This document shows, one piece after another, positions 1-5,378 of a stretch of 5,407 nucleotides of DNA. Every line of letters starts with the position of its first letter. Within the stretch, counting starts at the first letter, position 1. The position numbers were made by a program, and so were the translations under genes. The DNA comes from CAUYUA01 sp963575675 (GTDB lineage Bacteria > Pseudomonadota > Alphaproteobacteria > Azospirillales > Azospirillaceae): assembly GCA_963575675.1 (NCBI GenBank), contig CAUYUA010000051.1, forward strand, positions 1-5,407. The letters run 5' to 3'. The notes under the pieces were generated by a model that saw only the letters and a program-made list of their open reading frames with translations, made no database searches and had not been told where the DNA came from.

Positions 1-64
1 CATGGTTTCCAAAGGCCTCCCGGCCTTTGGCGGGTCGAGGGCGGAGCCCCGTTCTCTTTGGAAG
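1..64 (+). repeat. Intergenic double-hairpin repeat element (window edge)
   Basis: A perfect 9-bp stem, CCAAAGGCC (9-17) with GGCCTTTGG (22-30), closes on a 4-base loop. A GC-rich mini-hairpin follows, GGGC (39-42) with GCCC (46-49). TTCCAAAG (7-14) can also pair with CTTTGGAA (56-63), so an outer long-range stem competes with the first hairpin. The stretch lies beyond the 3' end of the HD hydrolase gene and has no coding potential. It has the look of the GC-rich dispersed intergenic repeats seen in many Gram-negative genomes, but no second copy is in this window. It differs in sequence from the element at 881-1010. It could also act as a processing or termination site for the leftward transcript, although no U-run follows on that strand. 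Confidence 0.5.
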
Positions 65-75
65 TTCTTTTCCAG

Positions 76-102
76 GTTCTCAATGTTCTCAATGTTCTCA
101 AT
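76..102. repeat. Three perfect tandem copies of a 9-bp unit
   Basis: The unit GTTCTCAAT occurs three times without interruption at 76-84, 85-93 and 94-102. The last copy runs into a small palindrome, CAATT-GGA-AATTG (99-111). The array lies between the hairpin element at the window edge and the stop of the HD hydrolase gene. A perfect short array like this is a likely slippage site whose copy number may vary between strains. Confidence 0.85.
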
Positions 103-139
103 TGGAAATTGGACGGAGTGTATTCAGGAAAAATGACGA

Positions 140-727
140 TCAGATATCCGTCATGCTGAAGATCGTCGATTTTTGAAGAGCCGCCAAGCCGGTTTGATAC
201 GCATCGTCAAAAGCTTTTTCCAGACGATCATTTACGCCGCGACATCCTGCAACCACGGCTGCGGCCCATTCAAAATAAGCCAGCTGCCGCGATAGTGGCC
301 ATCCATACGGCGGACTGCTGACCATTGATCGCAAGTTGCTGGTTTTATCGGCTAATTTCACCATCTTGCCGCGTGTGGATTTTTTCGGAGCGTTTAATAT
401 CTGAGCTTGTTTGCGTTCTGAAACGGTCAAAGACTTGTCATCCGTGACTTCCACCACCACGGTGGCGATTTCTTCGCCGAACAACGCGGCAATCTCATCG
501 CGCGTGGTCAATGTGTCTTCAATGGTGTCGTGCAGCAATCCCGCCGCAACCAACGCCGGATCGGCGCCATCGGTGGCCTCGGCCAATAAGCGCGCTACTT
601 CAGCCAAGTGGTTGACGTAGGGTTCGGCGCGTTCGCCTTTGCGCCGTTGATCGGTGTGTTTGTGCGCGGCGAAGTCCAACGCCTGGACAACCAGAACCAT
701 CGGAGGAATGGAAAAGTAATCGGTCAT
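140..727 (-). CDS. HD-domain hydrolase, SpoT/MESH1-like (putative (p)ppGpp hydrolase)
   Basis: This is a 195-residue single-domain protein of the metal-dependent HD superfamily, closest to the hydrolase half of RelA/SpoT and to stand-alone MESH1-type enzymes. The family removes the 3'-pyrophosphate of (p)ppGpp with Mn2+; activity on other nucleotides is known for some relatives. From the ATG at 727 the hallmarks are AHKHTDQRRK (21-30, His24), PYVNH (36-40), LLHDTIEDT (64-72, His66-Asp67 with the ED pair) and KLADKTSNL (124-132, Asp127). All four expected metal ligands are present, so it should be catalytically competent. No synthetase or TGS/ACT domain follows, and the length fits a stand-alone hydrolase. 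An in-frame GTG at 745 is an alternative start; neither start has a clear Shine-Dalgarno. The gene stands alone, separated from xseB by a 296-base gap that contains a repeat element. The fold is certain; the exact substrate is inferred. Confidence 0.88.
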   Translation of the reverse strand: MTDYFSIPPMVLVVQALDFAAHKHTDQRRKGERAEPYVNHLAEVARLLAEATDGADPALVAAGLLHDTIEDTLTTRDEIAALFGEEIATVVVEVTDDKSLTVSERKQAQILNAPKKSTRGKMVKLADKTSNLRSMVSSPPYGWPLSRQLAYFEWAAAVVAGCRGVNDRLEKAFDDAYQTGLAALQKSTIFSMTDI

Positions 728-880
728 GGTCGGATTGTTGGTCACAATATCAGTTGGGGGATCAGTCGGGAGGCAGAAGAGCAGAGAAGGGTATCAGGAA
801 AACCATCGACGCCATAGACGTTTTCTTCCGCGCTTTTTGCAGGGCGCTTAGGCGTGGCGAGAGGCTCCGTTCGAAGAAAA
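728..880. other. Intergenic stretch upstream of the HD hydrolase
   Basis: No coding region on either strand is convincing here. The stretch must hold the leftward promoter of the HD hydrolase gene unless that gene is read through from xseB. I could not identify a -35/-10 pair with confidence. It ends at the repeat element that starts near 881. Confidence 0.4.
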
Positions 881-1010
881 CATGAGCGTTCTCAACAGGC
901 GAGCGCATCTGTGGGCGTTTGCCTTCGGCAATAAGGGGGGCTTTCGCTCCCCCCTTATGATCCCGAGCGACCAGGAACGCAGTCCCTGGACCCTTTTCGT
1001 TTGTTTTTTT
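881..1010 (+). repeat. Structured dispersed element, copy A
   Basis: This is the first of two inverted copies of an element about 130 bases long (copy B is at 4971-5101). Read on the plus strand it starts CATGAGC, then carries a hairpin TTGCC-TTC-GGCAA (919-931). A perfect 10-bp stem follows, ATAAGGGGGG (931-940) with CCCCCCTTAT (949-958), around an 8-base loop. Next come the block CCCGAGCGACC (962-972), shared exactly with copy B, and a third hairpin with arms 971-977 and 983-989. It ends GACCCTTTT and a T7 run (1004-1010). Between the arms and at the T-rich end it matches copy B closely. It lies just beyond the stop of xseB, but its T-run faces the wrong way for a leftward gene. It may be a plus-strand terminator, a small RNA gene or a mobile repeat. 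A 64-codon open frame over it is not credible as a protein. Confidence 0.7.
931..958. terminator. Strong GC-rich hairpin beyond xseB, possible terminator
   Basis: The two 10-base arms are perfectly complementary and include six G:C pairs; the loop reads CTTTCGCT. On the minus strand the loop region can fold to a GAAA tetraloop closed by GC pairs. Only TTAT follows the G:C-rich part on either strand, so a classical U-tract is missing and termination would be weak or factor-dependent. It lies about 65 bases past the xseB stop, where a transcript end for tusA-deacetylase-xseB would be expected. The hairpin is clear; its use as a terminator is inferred. Confidence 0.45.
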
Positions 1011-1023
1011 ACTCTGGGCAAGT

Positions 1024-1287
1024 CTACTCTAGGCGAGCGGGTTCGGCTCCGATTACGCCATCAGCCGACATCGTGATCCGATCCACCTTTGCTTGGGCTT
1101 CTCGTAATTTGCTTTCGCAATGACGCCGAAGCGCAACTCCGCGCTCATACGCTGAAATCGCCTCGTCCAAACGACCGCGTCCGTCTTCAAGCTGCCGGAC
1201 AATCCGCTCTAGTTCGGCCAAAGCTTCTTCAAAGCTCAGCGCCGCCACCTCTGGCGGGATCGCTGCAGAACTTCCGTTCGCCGTCAT
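1024..1287 (-). CDS. xseB: Exodeoxyribonuclease VII small subunit
   Basis: This 87-residue protein is the small subunit of exonuclease VII. The family assembles in several copies on the XseA large subunit to form an enzyme that degrades single-stranded DNA to oligonucleotides in the cytoplasm. The conserved core starts with SFEEALAELERIVRQLEDG (18-36) and continues through LDEAISAYERGVAL (40-53) and LREAQAKVDRI, two helices that form the family's coiled hairpin. The tail beyond about residue 72 is variable and family-unspecific. I chose the ATG at 1287 because it lies 2 bases after the deacetylase stop, and a GGTGGG stretch precedes it. A start at 1326 would overlap the deacetylase gene and add residues unlike the family. 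The tight spacing suggests translational coupling. In many proteobacteria xseB is followed by ispA and dxs; here an intergenic repeat follows instead. No xseA is in the window. Confidence 0.93.
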   Translation of the reverse strand: MTANGSSAAIPPEVAALSFEEALAELERIVRQLEDGRGRLDEAISAYERGVALRRHCESKLREAQAKVDRITMSADGVIGAEPARLE

Positions 1288-1289
1288 GC

Positions 1290-2219
1290 TTATCCCACCA
1301 TCAATTCGCGGACATGAGCCGCACAACTCGACGCCAGAGCTTTTATGTTATACCCGCCCTCCAGAGTCGACACCACTCGTCCGTTGCAGTGAGTCCGCGC
1401 CAAATCACACAGTTTGCGCGTCACCCAAGCGTAGTCGTCCTCCCAGAGATGGAGATTCGCCAGAGGATCCCGCGAATGCCCGTCAAATCCCGCCGAGATC
1501 ATGATTAAATCCGGCTTGAAACGATCAATGGCGGGTAAAAAGGGTTGAGGCATCGTGTGCCGGAAATCCGGAGACCCCGCCATTGCCCTTCAAAGCGCAA
1601 TCACGATGTTGCCGTAATCGCCGCACCCTTTTGGGGCGCCTGTGGCGGGGTACAGAGGCCATTGATGCGTCGAGGCGTACAGCAAATCCGGGTCGTGTTC
1701 GAACATCGACTGCGTGCCGTTCCCATGATGAACGTCGAAGTCAATCACCGCCACCCGACTCAATCCATAAGCCTTGCGCGCATGCTCGGCGCCAATCGCC
1801 ACGTTGTTGAACAGACAAAACCCCATGGCGTGACCAGGCTCGGCGTGGTGTCCCGGCGGACGAACCGCGCAAAACGCGTTGCGCACGCGCCCCGCCATGA
1901 TGGCGTCGACAGCAGCCACCACTGCGCCCGCCGCCCGCAAGGCCGCTTCTCCTGAAGCCGGACAAATCGCCGTGTCATCGTCCAAACCGTAATGGCCTTT
2001 TTGCGGGACCACGGAGAAGACATAGTCTATGTAAGCGCGTCGGTGAACGCGCGCAATCTGTTCGATATCAGCCTGCGGCGCCTCCTGTCGATCCAGAAGA
2101 TAGAACTCTTCCGTTTCCAGCGCGGCCAGAACCGCCTGCAAGCGTTCCGGACATTCCGGGTGACCCAGCCCCGCGTCGTGCTCCAGGCAAGAGCGGTGGG
2201 TCAGGAGCATCGTGTTCAT
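1290..2219 (-). pseudogene. Histone deacetylase/acetoin utilization family protein, interrupted by in-frame TGA
   Basis: Read through one TGA codon (1590-1592), this frame gives a complete 309-codon class II-type histone deacetylase homologue. Bacterial members are Zn-dependent amidohydrolases that deacetylate small acetylated amines, polyamines or acetyl-lysine. From the ATG at 2219 it shows HPECPERL (20-27), RPPGHHAEPGH (120-130, the catalytic His pair 124-125), DFDVHHGNGT (160-169, Zn ligands Asp162 and His164), SAGFDGH (242-248, Zn ligand Asp246) and LEGGY (286-290, the transition-state Tyr290). All active-site residues are therefore encoded, but those after codon 209 lie beyond the stop. 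The break falls in the loop after GNIV, where the family usually reads close to N-A-P-L; here it reads I-A-L-stop. A start at 2282 would add 21 atypical residues. If real, the stop leaves a 209-residue product lacking Asp246 and Tyr290 and presumably inactive. A sequencing error is an equal possibility. It lies between tusA (66-base gap) and xseB (2-base gap). Confidence 0.85.
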
Positions 2220-2285
2220 GCCAGGCTCATTCCGTCCGTCTCGATAATTCGCGTTTTTCCATCTTTTCAGAACGGCGCGCAAGAT

Positions 2286-2531
2286 TCATTCGGAATTTGT
2301 GGAAAATCGCTTTTTCTCGATTCGAAAACGAAAGATTCCGTCGTTCTCAAGGGATTCCAGAAGTTGATGTCCTGCTTCGACACACCATGACGGCATATCG
2401 CGGGCCGAAGCCGGATCGGTGGCCTCTACTGTTAGAACGGCGCCTTCGGGCATTTCCAACAACGCTTTGCGTGTGCGCAGCACGGGAAGCGGGCAAGAGT
2501 GGCCTTTAACATCTAAAAAACGATTCATCAT
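2286..2531 (-). CDS. TusA/SirA-family sulfur carrier protein
   Basis: This small cytoplasmic protein (80-81 residues) belongs to the TusA/SirA/YedF family. Members carry persulfide sulfur on a conserved cysteine and pass it to partners in tRNA thiolation, molybdenum-cofactor synthesis or sulfur metabolism. Numbered from the second Met, the diagnostic motif HSCPLPVLRTRKAL places the CPxP cysteine at position 12. The later stretch ATDPASARDMPSWCVEAGH (36-54) matches the usual beta-strand and helix with a second cysteine at 49, and the C-terminal half carries the family's last strand. The length is normal. Two adjacent ATG codons (2531 and 2528) could both serve as start; a weak AGG lies upstream. 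It is the first gene of the likely tusA-deacetylase-xseB operon. Which member of the family it is (TusA proper or a paralogue) cannot be told from this sequence, because no tusBCD, dsr or moa genes are nearby. Confidence 0.9.
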   Translation of the reverse strand: MMNRFLDVKGHSCPLPVLRTRKALLEMPEGAVLTVEATDPASARDMPSWCVEAGHQLLESLENDGIFRFRIEKKRFSTNSE

Positions 2532-2714
2532 GCGGCGTGCCTGTGAAGCAAGTCTACGGGGCGAAAGAGTCGCGTAATTTTGTTTGAGACTTTCTTTTCA
2601 TGGTTTGAAGGAGTTGTTTGAAGGACTAGAGCTTTGAGGATTGCGCCAGGAGGGGACGGATCCTTTCGAATCCTCCATCCAAGAGGCGTTCTTGGAACTT
2701 GTTTTTTTGATTCT
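2532..2714. promoter_or_regulatory. Intergenic region with TTTGA direct repeats, candidate promoter of the tusA operon
   Basis: These 183 bases separate the TPR-glycosyltransferase gene from the tusA-like gene, so they should contain the operon promoter. On the plus strand GTTTGA occurs at 2582-2587, 2603-2608 and 2616-2621. The last two are followed by AGGA, and a related CTTTGAGGA lies at 2632-2640. On the transcribed strand they read TCCTTCAAAC-like. Repeats in one orientation ahead of a gene are compatible with an operator, but the spacings are irregular (21, 13 and 16 bases) and no confident -35/-10 pair was seen. Confidence 0.35.
2678..2708 (+). terminator. Hairpin followed by a T7 run on the plus strand
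   Basis: TCCAAGA (2678-2684) pairs perfectly with TCTTGGA (2690-2696) around a 5-base loop. After five bases a T7 run follows (2702-2708). On the plus strand this has the form of a modest intrinsic terminator, but no plus-strand gene leads into it. It lies immediately beyond the stop of the leftward TPR-glycosyltransferase gene, where it would block antisense transcription. On the minus strand the A-run precedes the hairpin, so it does not look like a terminator for that gene. Confidence 0.4.
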
Positions 2715-4486
2715 TTATTCTTGATGGGATGGAGCGTCCGCCAACGCCGCACACATCGCGTCGACGACGTCACGCCACTCATAAAGGCGAGATTGGCGAA
2801 ACAATCGAACTGTTGGATACCACGGCGAATCGTCCCGTCCCATCAACCAGCGCCAGCTTGGAACAAAGGCCAAGGGAATCAGCGTTGGCCGATGAAGAAT
2901 GCCGGCCAAATGACTCACCGAGGTTTCCACCGCAATCACCGCGTCAAGATTCATCAAAACCGCAGCCGTATCGGCAAAATCCGTCAACGTCGCGCCTATA
3001 TCGACAATTCGCCCCTTGAACGGCGAACCTGCAATTTGAGCCGCTGTTGTCCCTTTCTGAAGCGAGACAAACATTACTTTCGGCAACGCCAGCAAAGGAG
3101 CCAAATCCGTCAATTTCAACGAACGCTCGGCCTCATAAGGACTCAATGGATTGCCGCCCCACACCAACCCAATGCGCCGAACGCCGGACTCTCTTGGAAA
3201 GCGGTCGAGTCGCGTTTTCCAATCCTCAACCAACGCCGAGTCTATATGCGGAATCGGCGTGGCCGGAGGCGTCGACTCCGGAGTGGTTTCAAACAAACCG
3301 GGAAGACTCTCGATGGACAACCAAGCATCATAAAGCTCTGGAGAAAACGAATGGGGGCTGCGTTCGAACACGGCGTCGACGCCAGGGTATCCCTGCATGA
3401 GTCGTTTCAATCCCGGCTTCACTTCGAGCAACACAACCCCGCCTCCGCCATTGGCTTCGAGGCGCGTTTTAACCATCGGCAGATAGCGCATGAAGTTAAA
3501 GACGTCGCCGTATCCGATTTCGTCGTGGATCAGTAGTCGTTGGTGGGGTCTTGATCGTCCGTCCCACCGCCGCTCGGTTGGAAGCATATGTGGATAGGCT
3601 CGACCGCCGACCATCCGCAGTTCGAAATCCGGCCACGCCTCGGCCCATTGGCCCGCCAGCAGTCGCGCCAGAGCCAAATTCCAGCGCAGAGCCAACTCTT
3701 CAGGAAGCGTCGAATCTTCAGCGGGCGTCTTGCCCCGCACACAGTTCAAGATCAAACCGATGCGTCGTCCATCTTGACGGTTCAAAACCGCTTGATGATA
3801 TGTCGAGACCGCTTCAGCGATTCGCCCTTGGTTGTAATAGACGTTTCCAAGATTATAGTATGCTTGCGCGCATTTTGGATCGAGCGTCAAACAGCGGCGG
3901 AAGGCGGTGGCGGCTTCGTCGGTTTTCCGGAGGGTCAACAGCGCGTTGCCGAGATTGAGGTGAGCTTCGACCATATTCGGGTGATAATCGAGAACTTGTC
4001 GATACAGCTCGATCGCCTCGGCGTTTTTTCCCATGGCGGCGCGGCGATTGGCGAGGTTGAATCGGGCTTCCCAATGATTGGGGGCCAAGGCCAGAGCGCG
4101 TTCATAACAGTCCGTTGCTTCGCTCTCGGCTCCCAGAGCCTCCAAGGCGGCGCCCAAACGCGAGCATTGGGAAAATTTGGTTTCAACGCCAAAGCTCGAC
4201 GACACGCTTCGGCTGATTCGGCCCATCGCCCTGCTTGGCGCAACACCACGCCGAGATTGGCGTGATAGGTGGCGACGTCGGGTTTTAAGGCGATCGCGCG
4301 CGCCAGACGCTCTAGCGCGATGTCCGTTCCGCTGGTTTGCGCCGCCAACAAACCAAATCTGTGCCACGCTTCGGCGTAATCGGGAACGGCTTCCAGAATG
4401 CGTTCATAAACAAACTCGGCCTCGCCCCACTGCCCGGCTTGTTGCCGTTCTAGGGCGAGGTCCAAAGCTTCCGACAAGCTCAGCAT
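2715..4486 (-). pseudogene. TPR protein with C-terminal GT9-like glycosyltransferase domain, frameshifted
   Basis: Two overlapping minus-strand frames join into one protein of about 590 residues. Residues 1-108 (4486-4163) contain three 34-residue TPR units, ending ALALKPNFPNA. The next frame takes over near 4155-4166 with SRLGAALEALG and adds about four more TPRs, such as EAHLNLGNALLTLRKTDEAA and QAYYNLGNVYYNQGRIAEA. After a linker comes a GT-B-type domain related to glycosyltransferase family 9. It shows a glycine-rich HDEIGYGD motif near 3500-3530, GLVWGGNP, VSLQKG, and VETSVSHLAGILHRP near 2935, followed by WRWLMGRDDSPWYPTVRLFRQ split across its conserved end. Such proteins are common in bacteria and are thought to glycosylate proteins or cell-surface material; substrate and donor are unknown. 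The TPR register predicts loss of 4 bases at the junction. The ATG at 4486 follows the upstream stop by 18 bases, with a weak AGG. If the shift is real, only the first TPRs plus a missense tail would be made; otherwise the gene is intact. Confidence 0.85.
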
Positions 4487-4504
4487 CGCCTGGATGATCC
4501 GTGT

Positions 4505-4810
4505 TTACAGCGGCGCAGGCGGCAAAATCGGAGCCCCATATTCGTTCACGGGTCGCCGATCGCTCCACCAATGGCCGAGAAAGCCGCCATAAAGCGCTCC
4601 GGCGATAGCGGCGGCGGGTGTGTTCAGCAAAGTAAAGAATCCAAACGCGCCACCAATAACGCCCACACCGACGCTTAGAGTCTGCTCAGTCCGAAGGTGG
4701 AAATTCCAAGGCGCGTCTCGACTGGATTGAGATCGAGCAGTCTGGGGGTCCGGCGCTGTGACGAGCAGCATTATAAAAGTGAGCAAAACGGTAAGAATCA
4801 GATTGCGCAT
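4505..4810 (-). CDS. Small exported or membrane protein with glycine-zipper-like hairpin
   Basis: I do not recognise this 101-residue protein. It starts MRNLILTVLLTFIMLLV, a positively charged then strongly hydrophobic stretch typical of a signal peptide or N-terminal anchor (about residues 3-19). A polar segment (20-45) follows, then a glycine- and alanine-rich hydrophobic region, GVGVIGGAFGFF (48-59) and AAAIAGALYGGFLGHWW (66-82). This resembles glycine-zipper membrane hairpins of small envelope proteins. The C-terminus is short, polar and proline-rich (PILPPAPL). I prefer the ATG at 4810 because the hydrophobic segment begins there; a GTG at 4834 would add eight residues ahead of it, and neither start has a strong ribosome site. 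Its stop is 18 bases upstream of the TPR-glycosyltransferase gene, so the two are probably co-transcribed and may share an envelope role. That link is inference from position only. Confidence 0.65.
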   Translation of the reverse strand: MRNLILTVLLTFIMLLVTAPDPQTARSQSSRDAPWNFHLRTEQTLSVGVGVIGGAFGFFTLLNTPAAAIAGALYGGFLGHWWSDRRPVNEYGAPILPPAPL

Positions 4811-4933
4811 GGATGTCGTCCCACTTTGCCCCACAGGAATTTTCTGCGCCGCCGACTTTCGGCGAATCCTAAAAAAAGCCGAAGCGCCCCTTGGACAGTA
4901 CCATAGAGAACCGTGTCGAATGAAGGCGGTTTC

Positions 4934-4974
4934 ATCAATGACACATCAATGTCCGGTAAATCAATGTTCGGCAA
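4934..4974. repeat. 15-bp imperfect tandem repeat
   Basis: ATCAATGTCCGGTAA (4945-4959) is followed directly by ATCAATGTTCGGCAA (4960-4974), with two differences. A truncated copy, ATCAATGACAC, precedes them (4934-4944). On the minus strand one frame reads LPNID-LPDID across the copies, but no supported start codon exists for a protein there. The array abuts the structured element to its right. Confidence 0.75.
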
Positions 4975-5101
4975 AAAAAATAATAAATTAAAAGGGTCGG
5001 GGACTGAGTTCCCGGTCGCTCGGGCCAAGGACGAAAGCCCCTCTTATTCGCGAAGCGATCCTCCCCTGGAATCGTCCTTTCATAGCGTTGTAATGCTCAT
5101 G
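4971..5101 (-). repeat. Structured dispersed element, copy B
   Basis: This is the inverted partner of the element at 881-1010. It matches copy A over AAAAGGGTC (4990-4998), a hairpin CGGGGA-CTGAG-TTCCCG (4998-5014), the exact block GGTCGCTCGGG (5014-5024), CGAAAGCCCC plus CTTATT (5032-5048), CGAAG (5051-5055), and GCTCATG (5095-5101, the other end). The big G6/C6 hairpin of copy A is largely lost here through a short deletion. In the hairpin, an A-T pair of copy A (987/973) is a G-C pair here (4999/5013), so pairing is kept. On the minus strand the copy ends in a T-rich tract (4973-4993). That tract is correctly placed to end the transcript of the small gene at 5148-5378. Confidence 0.7.
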
Positions 5102-5138
5102 GATGGTTTTGGACCCTTTTTAATTTTTATGTTTTTGC
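4971..5138. repeat. 168-bp unit bounded by 27-28-bp inverted repeats (MITE-like or bidirectional terminator)
   Basis: The left arm (4971-4998) and right arm (5112-5138) are near-perfect inverted repeats: both start GCAAAAA at the outer edge, run through an A/T-rich tract and end AAAAGGGTC inward. They differ by a few bases and a one-base length change. They flank the structured core of copy B. Each arm, read outward, is GACCC followed by a T-rich tract, so transcripts from either side would meet a U-tract. No target-site duplication is evident outside the arms and no transposase is present. Confidence 0.65.
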
Positions 5139-5147
5139 TTTTCTGGA

Positions 5148-5378
5148 CTACGCCCGTTGCTCCAGTAACGATTGAACCTGAGTGACGAACGCTTCAATAT
5201 GTGTTTGCATCACGCCGTATTGCTTAAACATGGCTCCGGTTGCGCGGGAGACTCGCTCTACGGCGTCTGTGGTTTCAGAAGTGGAGCGGCGTAAATCAGA
5301 CAGGCGCACGGAGACGTTTTTTCCGATCCTTGTTCCGAGACCAAGATGGTTTATTCTAGGTGACGCGTTTTTCGACAT
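5148..5378 (-). CDS. Small unrecognised protein, probably helical/coiled coil
   Basis: I do not recognise this 76-residue protein. It begins with a basic, glycine-containing segment (MSKNASPRINHLGLG) and continues with a long region rich in Ser, Thr, Val, Arg and Glu. Spaced hydrophobics in LSDLRRSTSETTDAVERV and in MQTHIEAFVTQVQSLLEQ suggest one or two amphipathic helices or a coiled coil. No signal peptide, membrane segment, cysteine pair or catalytic motif is visible. An in-frame TAG five codons upstream makes the ATG at 5378 the first possible start, but no Shine-Dalgarno is evident. Its downstream side carries the T-rich inverted-repeat element, a plausible terminator. The amphipathic pattern supports a real gene, but the length and weak start leave doubt. 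Confidence 0.5.
   Translation of the reverse strand: MSKNASPRINHLGLGTRIGKNVSVRLSDLRRSTSETTDAVERVSRATGAMFKQYGVMQTHIEAFVTQVQSLLEQRA

Noticed and set aside
1..111. CRISPR array
   Set aside because: The 9-bp units are tandem without spacers, and no cas genes are present.
882..1076. Plus-strand 64-codon open frame starting in copy A
   Set aside because: It translates the hairpins and T-run of the element and runs into the antisense of xseB; the equivalent frame in copy B is interrupted.
1590..1592. TGA as selenocysteine or as a tryptophan codon in the deacetylase
   Set aside because: The codon is in a non-catalytic loop, no convincing SECIS-like hairpin follows, and TGA is used as the ordinary stop of the tusA-like and HD genes.
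2634..3536. Plus-strand 300-codon open frame opposite the TPR-glycosyltransferase gene
   Set aside because: Its residues are Arg- and Gln-rich with no family resemblance, while the minus strand encodes clear GT9-like motifs.
4798..5028. Minus-strand open frame of 76 codons with LPNID-LPDID repeat and basic C-terminus, overlapping the small membrane gene by 13 bases
   Set aside because: Its first part is the T-rich end of repeat copy B, no ribosome site supports any start, and no family is recognised. A shorter coupled leader peptide from an internal start near 4934 cannot be excluded.
4913..5185. Plus-strand open frame of 90 codons with a hydrophobic C-terminal half
   Set aside because: It runs through the tandem repeat, copy B and both A/T-rich arms; the hydrophobic stretch is only the translation of a T-run tract.
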